From Melastoma dodecandrum (Eukaryota > Streptophyta > Magnoliopsida > Myrtales > Melastomataceae): a stretch of 64,000 bases of DNA. Every line of letters starts with the position of its first letter. The first letter of the stretch is position 1. A model generated the notes under the pieces. It searched no databases. It was not told the origin of the DNA and saw nothing but the letters and a program-made list of their open reading frames with translations. Below are positions 1 to 11,255 of this stretch, piece after piece. The stretch is taken from the NCBI GenBank assembly GCA_029817715.1, contig JARUPY010000397.1, positions 2,108,001 through 2,172,000 on the forward strand, written 5' to 3'. The translations under genes were made by a program, and so were the position numbers.

Positions 1-1
1 T

Positions 2-580
2 TTACTTTACTCTTAACTTCATGACATCAGGACAATACCTTTCCCTAGCCTGTTTTGCATAAACTGCCCCTGATTGACTAATCCTTCCTGAAACTCTACC
101 CAGGCTTGGAAGATGCAGGAGAGGGGCTGGAAGCCGCGCTGGTTTTTGAAGGATAAGGCATCCAAGTACATTGGTGGTTACTGGGAGTCCAGAGAACAGG
201 GGAAATGGGACTCCTGTCCGGATATCTTCGGCCAGGTTCCTTTTGAGCCACTCCCAGAGTGAGATATTCACGGATGGTCTTGGTGGTGCTAGATTCTTTT
301 CTCCATGGATAACATAATTGCTTATCCATGGCTTCAGTCTCATTAAGTTTTTGTCTTTAGTCGGGTTTCCCACGATCAGTAGGTATATAATGACACCGGA
401 TGATGCTCAGGAAGTCCATTGTCCTCATATTTCAATTGGCAATAGATCATTCTTCAATCTGGGAGATGGGTTTGCCTTCTTGGAAAGCAACTTTATTATT
501 GGATCATGAACTTAGCAGAAGGAACTCCCCAGAAACCCCAGTCCGATTTAGATGATGCACTACAGAATTAGTCGCTCCAG
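2..580 (-). other. Unassigned open stretch, possible coding exon
   Basis: The minus strand reads open for about 120 codons from near position 373 to the window edge. The product is basic and proline-rich and includes the stretch [15 protein letters not shown] do not recognise a family. It lies downstream of the TMEM50-type gene on the same strand, so it could be an exon of a neighbouring gene running off the window, a remnant of a mobile element, or chance. There is no ATG with clear context at its upstream end; the frame simply continues from a GTG. Treat it as unproven. Confidence 0.2.
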
Positions 581-919
581 TAAATTATCCAAAATGGTTA
601 ACAAAGTTAAGACAAGATTTCAGATTCAGACAGCGCCTCATATCATCGATATTGCTTTGAAGGCTATTCCGGTAGCCTGTTCGAACATCTCGCTTTATGC
701 ATGACAAAAATCACATTTACAGAAGTTTCAGGTTTAGCATATACAGAGAACCCGGCTGGAATAGTCCCTGTACTGGTTTTTGTCGCCGCTCAGGAAGTGT
801 GGTCTCATTCTGGATGTGATGTCCAATAGATAAGTCCACTGCGAAAGAAGAACAGCAAGAAGTTCTGAATAAGATCACTTTCTGAATGACAAATGAGGCG
901 CAAGTGGTTATCTTTTTAC

Positions 920-2292
920 CTGACCAATACAAACACACATTGTAAGACACCTGCTACCCCAGTCCACACCGAAGGTCCACTCTTGTCTAGAGAATCCTGG
1001 ATTAACAACCCAACCGAGGCTGCCAGCGAGACGAAGGAAACGACATAGGCGAAGAAAAGCCATAACTTTAATCTGAAAGGAGAGATTTATAGCAGATCAG
1101 CCTGAGTAATTTTATAGGAGAAGATAATAGGTTTGCAACCAACACAGACCTTAGAACAGTATCTAAGAATAACTGTACTTCTCCCGAACAAAAGACGCTG
1201 AAGAATTACAACAATTCTCAGCATAATATTTTAAGAGAAACTGACAATCACCTTCCCAGTCTCGGTAACAACAAAATTATATGGGTACACTTACCTAACC
1301 ACAAAGGGATGGCTAGCCCCCGTCATACTGACGAAACATGACATAAATTCAATTCAAACCCTGAACAGATACCACCCGAACAACAATCTCAACCTTCTGG
1401 CAGCATTAGCCTTCTCTTACTATGGATTATTTGGACTCTTAAGATAGCCAACAGGGATGAAAGAAAACAAACTATTACACTAATTCTCCAACACACACAA
1501 ATGTGTACATCCCAGAAGCATTCATATGATGACTCGGTAAAGTTCTAGAAGCCAACAAGGACTCCATGAGAATAATTTGATGATGTTGAATCCCTGTTTC
1601 TACGATTAAATATATTCAGAATCTACCCCTAGTATCAGTCTCCTCTATTTATAGAATTCCTCGGAGCACTCTTGACCGAAACATCGGTTTATTAATGCAA
1701 ACAAGCTCCCCAAGACCATGTGGCGCCCTAATTGATAGATTTTGGCAAAGCAGTAGCTTGCAAGATTACTACAGTATTGGTCCCTCCTATAGTTTAGGAG
1801 ATCCAGATCCTCGTGTTCCATAAGTTAACACCAGCAATACATGGAACGAGGTGTTCTGTGGGGACAAATTAACACAGCATAGGAACATGTATCTCCAAGA
1901 AAAGATAAAGATTCAAGAAACCGACCTCCACTCTCCCTCGTCATAAGGGGAGTAGTCGATGTCCTCCTTCCTCACGCAATTGAACATCAAAGCCGCGAAA
2001 GACGCAAATATCCCTGCAGAACATCAACGACAGCACGACCCAAAAATCAAAACCCTAATTAGAACCCAAGAGCACCATCAAGATCCGAACTTCTTAACAA
2101 AGAAGGCAAAAACACCCGCTAGATCTGAGCTGGGTTTTGTCAAACAGGGCATTATTTACCGGGGAGGTAGTGGACGAAGGAGACTGTGACGGAACTACAA
2201 ACGACGGCGTCGACCCAGAACCACCAACCGGCTCCGAAGACGGCGCCGGCGAACCCCGGCCCGAAGATCGCCCACAACTCCGCCAACTCCAT
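920..2292 (-). CDS. TMEM50-type small membrane protein, last exon unresolved
   Basis: Three exons are clear on the minus strand: 2292-2160, 2013-1926 and 1072-920, joined by GT-AG introns in matching phase (1, then 2, then 2). The start is the ATG at 2292, beginning MELAELWAIFGPG, which matches the conserved start of plant TMEM50A homologues; an in-frame ATG at 2406 only adds a non-conserved leader. Exon 2 carries the hallmark MFNCVRKEDIDYSPYDEG, and exon 3 holds two hydrophobic segments (LWLFFAYVVSFVSLAAS and VLQCVFVLV). The product should be an ER/endomembrane protein with four predicted membrane segments and no known enzymatic role. The family normally ends in a short exon containing a YW pair. 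A candidate, IIYWSD plus stop, sits at about 575-600, but no usable AG acceptor precedes it, so the 3' end is either degenerate or not recognised here. Confidence 0.8.
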
Positions 2293-2406
2293 GCCCTTGT
2301 CCGGACACAGATTCAGATGGTGGATAGATGAAGATTCCTCACGGACGCCTGGAAGAGCGAGATCAGCTGATATTGAAGACGCTTGCTTGAATTTCCCTTT
2401 CCACAA

Positions 2407-3512
2407 ATTATTTTCTCGATCTTCGATTGCTAGGGCGTTCGTAGATTTCTGACTTGGTCCATGATATGAAAAGAGGGCTTAAAGCCTTGATAAGCCCAGT
2501 CCATTTCAATCGACAGTAAGAGACAAATCAGTTGCCTTCTGTTAAGCTCTGCCCTAACCCTAACCGAGCCGAGTTTTGTCGTAACATAACGTTCGTTTGT
2601 CCCGAAATAGTGTGAAATTTTTGATACGTTTATGGCATCAATTTTAAGGTAATTTTTTGTTATTAATTTTTGTTTTCATATTAATTTTGATCAATTTTAA
2701 TTGTTTTTTAGGAAAAGCCAAACAACACATTAATATAGTCTCACTCGTGTCTTATAATAGTGAAGTTTCAACATCTCATTTCTTTACTTCATAATCCACT
2801 TTACCTGGCCTCTCAATAGAGCCATTGCCTTCATTAATTTTGTGTATTTTTTATAGCGTCAATAATTATCGTGTAACTTCGACTTCCAAATAACTTAATC
2901 AGTCCATTAAAATTTTAAAATAAAATAACATTGGAGAGGTTTCAATATTATTTTCTATTTTTTTAATTTTTTTTTTACTTTTAGTCAATAAATAAAAATT
3001 GTCAATTAAAGCTTGTTTGACTTTTGCGTGATAAAATTTAAGATTGCCCAAAATCAAAATAGAAACAAAAAAAGTGAGTGATAAAATTACATAACAAACT
3101 AAATTGGCTCAAATTTAAGGCAATAATTTACCTTCTTAATTAGTATTTTTAATAAATAAGTATTTGAAACATTAATTTTAACCTTATTTAAAAAAAAAAA
3201 AAAAATCCATATTTTCAAACACCTAAAGTTTTAATTCGATAAGCTACTTTGCAAATAATTCACCGAACCAAGCCACCACCGTCGTCCCTGGGGAGTTGGG
3301 TGAGCTTGTTGAATTTACATAAAGGTCTGGTTGAATTTAATTGTGTTCGCCTTCCCAACTTTGAGGAGCTCACCTTTAAGAATACTTCCATTCTGGATTT
3401 AGGGTTTTGATTATTCCCTTTCTGGGTTTCCTTGTCCGTGCGAATTTAGGTGAAATCTATGGACCCGGTGTCATGATTCTTGGCGTAATCTTTGTATGAT
3501 CGAATTTTGTCT
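2407..3512. other. Intergenic, AT-rich, nothing coding seen
   Basis: This stretch lies between the TMEM50-type gene (its upstream region, on the minus strand) and the acetyltransferase pseudogene. It is AT-rich with homopolymer A/T runs (for example around 2950 and 3190). It should hold the TMEM50 promoter, but I could not pick out a TATA box with confidence. Confidence 0.4.
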
Positions 3513-3573
3513 TGCTATTTGGCCAAACTCTTTTTGGATCACAAGACTCTGTATTTACGATTATGTCATATAT

Positions 3574-3990
3574 TGAAGAAGATCAAGGTTTCGTGAGGTA
3601 TGCGGGCTATAGGGTCAAGAAGAAGAAGGAAGAAAGGATCACGAGCTGGCAGAGTCGGGAAGAAGGAAAGGAGGAATAAGATGACCAAAACAGAATTTTA
3701 TTTTTACTATTTTTTTTATAACCACAGACTGTACATTCAATGCTATATTTATAAGTGTTTTCCCTTCTTTTCTCCTGACAACTTCTGTTATAAGGGAATA
3801 TTGTTATATAGAATTGTGTGCAGCAGTGGAGGTTGTTTGAGGTTGTTTCAGACTCCCTCGAGGTTGTTTCTGGTTCCTGCACTTGGACAATTGCTACAAT
3901 TCTGGTAGACTTGCTGCAACACCAGTGGGCCTGGCTCGTTACTAAAACAACTTCTTATTGGGCTGAGCACCTTGGCCTTTCTGTTCAACA
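3574..3990 (-). repeat. 3' LTR of copia element 1
   Basis: This 417-bp direct repeat of 8722-9139 starts TG and ends CA. It is the downstream LTR because the element reads on the minus strand. Confidence 0.93.
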
Positions 3991-4200
3991 CTCCTCCGTA
4001 AAACTAACTCTTCCTGCTCTGGCCTAACGCTCCTAGTTTCTCAGTTAGCTCATTACGTACTGCATCCTTTCCTTCATCCTTATCATGCGCTTTCTCCTCT
4101 TCACAAGGCTGACCTCCCTTCAGTTCAACACTCCTCCGCAAAACTAACTCCTCCTGCTCTGGCTCTCCTAGCTCACCAGCTAGCTCATTCTGTACTACTG
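3984..4200. repeat. Imperfect duplication at the pol/3' LTR junction
   Basis: A block of about 75 bp starting CTCCTCCG at 3991 recurs at 4131 with a 140-bp offset. Both copies are preceded by GTTCAACA, the terminal sequence of the LTR, so the duplicated unit appears to include the LTR/internal boundary. It lengthens the C-terminal reading frame with a Glu/Lys-rich tail. Confidence 0.7.
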
Positions 4201-7200
4201 GAATGTTTGGCGGCTGAGGCTTCGGAGTCACAGTCAACATCCCACGAATGCTCAGAAACCGTTGAACCGATACAACCTTTGTCAAAGGATTAGCCAACTG
4301 GTCTTCTGAGTTGACATAAAGCACTTGCAGCAACCCTGCTACTACTCTTTCACGAACAAAGTGGAAGTCAATCTCGATGTGCTTTGTTCGTACATGCAGA
4401 ACAGGATTGGCCGTAGGTGAATAGTGCTCTGATTATCACAGTAGATAAATGGAAGGCTAGTCGCATGTGGCACTTGTATCTCACTCACAAGGCTTTGAAT
4501 CCACAGTATTTCTACAACTCCATCAGCCAAGGCACGAAATTCAGCCTCTGTGCTGGACCGCAAAACCACTTTCTGTTTATGAGACGTCCACGAGATGAGA
4601 TTAGGACCAAGAAATGTGCAATATCCACTCGTGCTCTTCCTATCATCAGGGCAGCTTGTCCAATCCGCATCTGTGAAGCAAGATATCTCAAAGGAACTCG
4701 CAGCCAGGACTGTAATACCATGGGACCGTGTTCCTTTAAGATAACGCAAGATACGCTTGACTGCATTTAGGTGTGCCGAAGTAGGTTGTTGGAGATACTG
4801 GCAGGCCTTGTTGACAGCAAAACAGATATCAGGCCTTGTATTAGTGCAGTATTGGAGCGCTCCAACCAGGCTTCGGTATTCTGTAGGATCTTGTAACACG
4901 TCCCCTTCAAAATTGGACAGAATCCTAGCTGTAGACATAGGTGTGGCCACTGGTTTGCACTCTATCATACCAGCTCTCTGAAGCAAATCATTCACATATT
5001 TTTCCTGGCATAAATGCAACATTCCATCCCTGCGCACTACCTCGAGACCAAGAAAGTATGACAGATCGCCAAGATCTTTCAAAGCAAACCTGTTATGCAG
5101 TTTAGGAAGGAGATCAGTAATCCTAGTGAAGTTGGAAACTCTCACGACAATGTCGTCCACATACACCAAGATAATAATTGACCCTCCTGAACTGTGCTGG
5201 AGAAACAGTGAAGCGTCAGCCTTTGAGTTAACGAATCCCCACTCAGTAAGACATGAGCTCAACTTGTTGTACCACTCCCGGGGGCTCTACCAAAGCCCAT
5301 ACAAAGCTTTCTGCAATTTACAGACGTAGGATGGTTTTTCTGGATCTTCAAAGCCAGGAAGTTGTGACATATAATCTGTTTCTGTCAAATCTCCATTGAG
5401 GAAGGCATTATGGACATCTAATTGTTTCAGTGGCCAATTGAGTGAGACTGCCAAGCAGAGAACAAGTCTGATTGTCTGGTGCTTAACAACTGGTCTGAAA
5501 GTTTCCTTAAAATCCACTCCTGGGGTCTGATGATAGCCCTTAGCAACCAGTCGATCCTTGCAACGCTCCAAGGAACCATCCGATCTCAGCTTGACTTTAT
5601 ACACCCACTTGCAGCCTATCACTTTCTGTGTATGTTCACGTGGAACAAGTGACCAGGTGCTGTTTCGCGACAACGCCTCCAGTTCAGCTCTCATGGCTGC
5701 TGTCCAGACCTGTGATGTGAGAGCTTCATGTAGTGTAGATGGTTCAGAGGGAATGGGTTGTATGTGGGACTGTGTAGTAAGGAAAAGTTTAGGCTTGTAG
5801 ATACCAGCTTTTGAGCGGGTGATCATAGGGTGTAGGTTCTCTGTTTTCTGTGGAACAGAGGTAGGACAAGAAACCGAGTCTGCCACTAGAGGGATGACAC
5901 ATGTGAATTGGTTGAGGACAAGGAAGCCTGCACTGAGTCTGGTGCAACAGAAAACTGAGGTGAGATAGGTGAAGAAGGAGGAACAGAAGGAGGTAAAGCT
6001 GCAGGAAGAGACAGAGGGACTGAATGTAGAAAACAGGGTGAGTAGGAGGACTGTTTGTAAGTTGTAGACTGAGAAGGCTGAAGTGTTGTGAAAGGAAATT
6101 GTGTCTCATCGAAAAGAATGTCTCTGGAGATATATATACGGCTGGTATTAAAGTCAAGACAAATGTAGCCCTTGTGAGAGATGCTTCTACCTAACAGAAT
6201 GCCGGGTGTGGACCGAGAACAGAGTTTGTGAGACTGATAAGGCCGTAACGAGGGAATGCACAGGCAACCAAAGACACGTAAAGAGGAATAGTCAGGAGCC
6301 GAGTTATGGAGCAACTGAAACGGAGTTCTAAACTGAAGGATACGAGAGGGAAGGATATTTATAAGGGAAATTGCTTCATTGAAAGCATAAACCCAGAAGT
6401 GTTTCGGGACGTTGGAATGAATTAACAACGAGAGTCCTACTTCAACGACATGCCTGTTTTTCTGCTCCACTCTCCCATTTTGTTGGGGAGTATGAGGGCA
6501 GGAGAGTTTATGAGCAATTCCATGTGTCAGAAGATAGGTATGTAAGAAGCGAAATTCGCCACCCCAATCTGAGCGAACAGTAGAGATTGTGGAGTGGAAA
6601 AAATTGGTGACTAAGGCATGAAACTGTTTGAAGGCTTGTAGCACTTGTGATTTAGCAATCAGAAAGTAAATCCATGTGTATCGAGTGGCATCATCAACTA
6701 AAAGCATAAAGTAACGGTCTCCAATTACAGAATGGATTGGAGCGGGACCCCACAAGTCTGTATGTATTAGTTGGAATGGCTTTGAAGCCTTGGAAGGTGA
6801 AAGAGGAAACACTAACCGATGGTGTTTGCTCATAGCACAAGTCTGACACAAAGGATAAGAAGAAGAGCCACTAGACTGTTTACAAGGTACTTGAGTGCGA
6901 GACAAAATCTCACAGCAGGGATGGCCTAAGCGGAGATGCCAAGTGGCCTTGTCTACTGCTGACACATGATGGGTTGAGAAAACAGATGGTTGGGAAGAAG
7001 ATGATGCTGTGACTAAAGAAAAGCTGGGAGCGAGCTGTTGTGTATGAGACTGAGGCGCAAACAGATCAGGGTAGTGTCTGGATGTCAGGCGGTACACTCC
7101 CTGCTCCATCTGTCCCCAAAAGATAATGTGATTGGTGGCTTTGTCCTTGACAAAAAATGAGTCAGAGGTGAATTCAATTGTGATAGGATTATCCTGACAT

Positions 7201-8596
7201 AATTTGGATACACTAAGGAGACGCTGAGACAATGAGGGGGTATGTAAGATGTCTATCAAGAATAAGCAACCAGACTCAGTGTGCAGAGGAGCACTTCCAA
7301 CATGGGAGATGTTCACATGAGTACCATTCCCTAACATGACAGAAGAGTTACCTTGATAGGGTGCGATTGTATGGAAATCGGCTGTAGTGGGGGTGACATG
7401 ATGAGAAGCCCCGGAATCGAGTAGCCAAGTACCTGTTTCTGAGACGGCAGGCTTAAAAATGGGTGAAGAGGATCTATGGTAGGGAACTTGTATAGGAGAC
7501 TGATTTTGGGAAGGCTGTGAAGGATAGTGGTAAATCTGGGAATGTGGGAGAGGCCGAGACTGTTGAAAAGAGGGGCGAAATGCAGTAAAATGGGCTTGAG
7601 GCGGAGTATTATACGTAGAGTTCAGTCTATAAAAGCAGGTTAAGGCTGTGTGCCCGAGTTTGAAACAGATCTGGCACTTTGGTCGTGATTTAGACTGGTT
7701 ACGAGCATAAGAGTTTGTTCTAGCAGGAAAGGTAGGATAAGTATATGGCCGGGGTGGAGGTCGACCAAGAAGTCCAGGCTGAGTATAAGACTGTGTTTGG
7801 CCAGGTGAATTTTGGTTATATGTTGCAAATTGAGAGGTCTGTGGTGTAAAGGCTGCTGTAGGTAGTCTAGAAGGATTCGGCTGTGACTGTAGAGGTCTCA
7901 CATCACCTGCATGGACAGATGTTGTTAACTGTACCTGAGGGATGAAGCTATCCAGCCCCTGTCTCCTGTCCAGACGCATCTCGAAGCTTAAGAGTAAGTT
8001 CTGCACCTCCTCCAGTGAGACTTGATATGGTCTACTATATATTGCAGTGACCACGGCATCATATTCCGCTGGAAGCCCCTCCATCATATACCAGAGATAA
8101 TCACGGTGCCTACTGGTTCCCCAACTGCAGCTAACTGGATAGCTAAAGAATTCAGTGTAGTAAGATAGAGCTGCATCGACCTGCCTTCCTTCCGTAGTTG
8201 CTGCATTTGATTCCTGAGGTTAGTGACTCGCGTGGTCGAAGGGGATTCATATCTATTTCGCAAAGTCTCCCACACTTCATGTGATGTTGGGCAGCAAACC
8301 ACCTGACTCAAGATTTCGGGTGACAGGGATGAAAATAAGAGGCTCATTACTATCTTGTCATTGCGCTGCCATGTTCTGTAGTCTGGATTCTGCACAGTTG
8401 CGCTTTCATCCAGAAATTTCTGGGGAACGACAGAAAAACCGAATATGAAATCTTCTAGGCCACTAGCTGTGATTACTGCAAGTACCTGACCTTTCCAGAT
8501 GGGATAGTTGTTGTCTTCTAGCTTAATCATTGCTACGAAAATCCCAGGTGGAACTTGTATCCCCGGTACACAGTGCAGAAGATCATGACCAGACAC
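4004..8596 (-). pseudogene. Copia gag-pol of element 1, broken
   Basis: Gag starts at 8596 with a UBN2-type region. A frameshift near 8090-8110 separates it from the rest, where the frame resumes with EGLPAEYDAVV. Then come a CX2CX4HX4C zinc knuckle (CQICFKLGHTALTC), the aspartic protease motif LLDSGASHH, the pre-integrase WHLRLGHP, the integrase core (HTDLWGP, then TPQQNGRVEQKNR), and RT with GCKWVYKVK and YVDDIVV. A TAG at 5287-5289 interrupts RT where the family has a Gln-containing LRQAP-type sequence. RNase H follows (STEAEFRALADG). A frameshift near 4410 falls after CDNQSTIHL, and the frame resumes with TKHIEIDFHFV. Three lesions make it non-autonomous. Confidence 0.92.
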
Positions 8597-8709
8597 ACCA
8601 GAACTAGGAGTTCCAAGCTACCCTGACGAAAATAGTGGATTACCCTGTTTAGGAAGGAGAACCTCCATTATCAGCACGGCAGTTCGAGCGCAGCGAGAAG
8701 CCCTTTAGA

Positions 8710-8721
8710 GCTCTGATACCA
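8710..8721 (-). other. Primer binding site of element 1
   Basis: The minus strand reads TGGTATCAGAGC immediately next to the 5' LTR. This is the standard initiator tRNA-Met complement used by plant copia elements. Confidence 0.9.
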
Positions 8722-9139
8722 TGAAGAAGATCAAGGTTTCGTGAAGTATGCGGGCTATAGGGTCAAGAAGAAGAAGGAAGAAAGGATCACAAGCTGGCAG
8801 AGTCGGGAAGAAGGAAAGGAGGAAGAAGATGACCAAAACAGAATTTTATTTTTACTGTTTTTTTTTATAACCACAGACTGTACATTCAATTCTATATTTA
8901 TAAGTGTTTTCCCTTCTTTTCTCCTAACAACTTCTGTTATAAGGGAATATTGTTATATAGAATTGTGTGCAGCAGTGGAGGTTGTTTGAGGTTGTTTCAG
9001 ACTCCCTCGAGGTTGTTTATGGTTCCTACACTTGGACAATTGCTGCAATTCTGGTAGACTTGCTGCAACACCAGTGGGCTTGGCTCGTTACTGAAACAAC
9101 TTCTTATTGGGCTGAGCATCTTGGCCTTTCTGTTCAACA
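8722..9139 (-). repeat. 5' LTR of copia element 1
   Basis: This 418-bp partner of 3574-3990 is followed by the second copy of the TATAT target duplication at 9140-9144. Confidence 0.93.
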
Positions 9140-9619
9140 TATATGGTCGGATATTCCTCGAAGGTGTGTGTGGCTCATAATCATTTGGTATCAACGAGTT
9201 TTATTTATGAATGAAAGATTGTAGTTTATAATCTAAGTCTTTTTGCCTTTCTTTGCAGGAAAAAAAGCATTCAGAGGAATCTTATAATCTGGCTTGCATT
9301 CTCACCCTTCCACCTTAACAGAGAAAGGGGCTATGGGGAAATTCTTGATGGGTTTCTATAAGTTATTGTTTTCTTTGTAGTGCCATTTTTCATTGCAAGT
9401 CTGTCGCTGTCAAATCTCACATTTAATTCACGATCTCTTGTATGTTTCTGAATAAACTGGTTGGAATGCTTAAAATGCCCTTTTTTTGGGTTTCTGGGAA
9501 TTTATTCTCTCATACGCTTGTTTTTCCCAGTTTCAGTAGTGTTACCGTTGCTGCGTTTAAGTATTATTGTCTGATGTCACCTCCATTGCATTGCAGGATA
9601 CGAAATGTCTAAAAAATAA

Positions 9620-9793
<174 letters not shown>

Positions 9794-9924
9794 TAGGCGT
9801 GAGCGAGCCTTGAAGCAGAGCGTCTGGTTCTGAGTGTCTTTAACTTTTATAGGTGACCAAGTTTACCGTGTCGGAAACATACGTGGATCTCTAAATTTTC
9901 CTCATCCACCAGCCATGACATATT

Positions 9925-10155
9925 CTTTTTTTTTTATATCAGCGGGGTTCGTGGTGGACTCCCCTGTCGGTTCAATTTCAGTTGAGGCCGAAAGGCCCAG
10001 CAGGTGGGCGGCTCCTGGGCTTTATTAGCCATCACCCAGGAGACCAACTTTAATTTTCCAAGTGGAGTGTGCGTGATGAGGTTCGAACTAGGGATCATGA
10101 CAAGATTCCAAACACCCACCACCCACCTTACGCCACTTGAGTGTCCTCGCAAGGA
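9925..10155 (-). mobile_element. tRNA-type SINE in an intron of the acetyltransferase pseudogene
   Basis: The 231-bp insert is flanked by perfect 15-bp copies of CAGCCATGACATATT (9910-9924 and 10156-10170), far longer than a DNA-transposon duplication and typical of LINE-driven retroposition. Read on the minus strand it ends in an A-rich tail and carries pol III-like boxes near its head: TGGCGTAAGGTGG (A-box-like) and AGTTCGAACCTC (B-box-like). The family cannot be named without a search. Confidence 0.8.
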
Positions 10156-10435
10156 CAGCCATGACATATTTTAATGCCGGATAAAAGTAAAAGCGGTCGA
10201 CTTTTCTGGGTGTTGGCTTTGCAGGAGCTGAGTGAATGTCCGCCATAAAGGCGGAGGACATTCCTGACCACCCTGCAGAGTTTAGAACTGATACAATACA
10301 GGAAGGGGCAGCACGTGATATGCGCATATCTGAAGATCCTTGATCGGCACCTGAAAGCAGCCCACCATGCGGGGGGGGGGACTGGAGGTGGACGTCAGCA
10401 AGGTGATATGGACGCCCTGTCGGGAGCAAGGCTGA

Positions 10436-11255
10436 TTACCGGCCGGACGCCTGAACGAATAGCAATCACTATTAGCATTGTGTACAGAATAGGGAGCGGG
10501 GAAGAGGGGGCGGGGGGGTGAATGCCGAGGAGGCCAGGGGGAGGCCGAGGTGGACCCTTTTTCTTTTTTACACGTAGTCTGTCACAAAACGTGTGAAAAG
10601 TGGGCCAAATGGTAATGGGCTCTGATTTGGCGTATTCGTTGTATGGGCTTGGGCCAGGCCCAGTTCACATCAATTTCATAGCTGCTTGTCTCCTTCGTTA
10701 CGGAATTTCCAGAGTATCTGCTGGACGTACCTGAAGGGGGAGGAGACCAGATTTTTCTCAACAGAATCTCTTGAACTTGGTCATTGTCTAACCAATTAAA
10801 TAATCATATAAGGAATTACATTTTGTCCCCGATTCCGAAGGAACGGATTCGGGGAGCGACATCTTTGCTTCTTACGAAGAAGATACGATCAGACACTTGT
10901 TGTCTGTTACATAACCAACCAGCCAGCCAGCAAATTTCCTTTTATACCCCTTTTCAGTCCTCAATTAATTGAAATCGCCCCCCCCCCCCCCCCACCCCCC
11001 CTTTCCCTTTTTATTATTAATGACAAGGATCCGTGCCCCTTTATTAGCCTTCATTATTATTATTTTTAATCTCTATATATACTGGGTTTGTCCGTCGTCT
11101 TCCTTTCCTTACCTTTCCTTCCCAGTTTGTTTTAGTGGTCTCCTCCAAGGGGGTGGCCGTCGCTTGTCAAAACAAACACCAACCACCCACACCCTAACTG
11201 AATAACCGCTTCTCCAACCGACCCCCCCCCCCCACACCAACACCATCAACCGGCC
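10436..11255 (+). promoter_or_regulatory. Upstream region of the ARF gene
   Basis: This gap between the pseudogene stop and the ARF start contains a likely TATA element, CTATATATAC, at about 11072-11081, some 175 bp before the ATG. It also holds long C tracts (10978-11001 and near 11221-11234). The pyrimidine-rich leader after the TATA box looks like a 5' UTR. No transcription start can be fixed from sequence. Confidence 0.45.

Larger units (their letters stand above)
3574..9139 (-). mobile_element. Ty1/copia LTR retrotransposon (element 1), defective
   Basis: The element is bounded by LTRs starting TGAAGAAGATC and ending TTCAACA, with TATAT on both sides (3569-3573 and 9140-9144), the 5-bp target duplication. 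It runs on the minus strand, so its 5' LTR is the right-hand one. A tRNA-iMet-type primer site sits directly inside that LTR. Gene order is gag, protease, integrase, RT, RNase H, which is copia order. The two LTRs differ at roughly a dozen positions over about 417 bp (near 3 percent), so the insertion is older than element 2. It landed in an exon of the acetyltransferase sequence. Confidence 0.95.

Noticed and set aside
2..373. 123-codon open frame on the minus strand as a confident gene
   Set aside because: No recognised family, no ATG in good context, and it runs off the window.
575..600. Terminal exon of the TMEM50-type gene (IIYWSD)
   Set aside because: Plausible peptide but no AG acceptor in the right place, so not included in the CDS.
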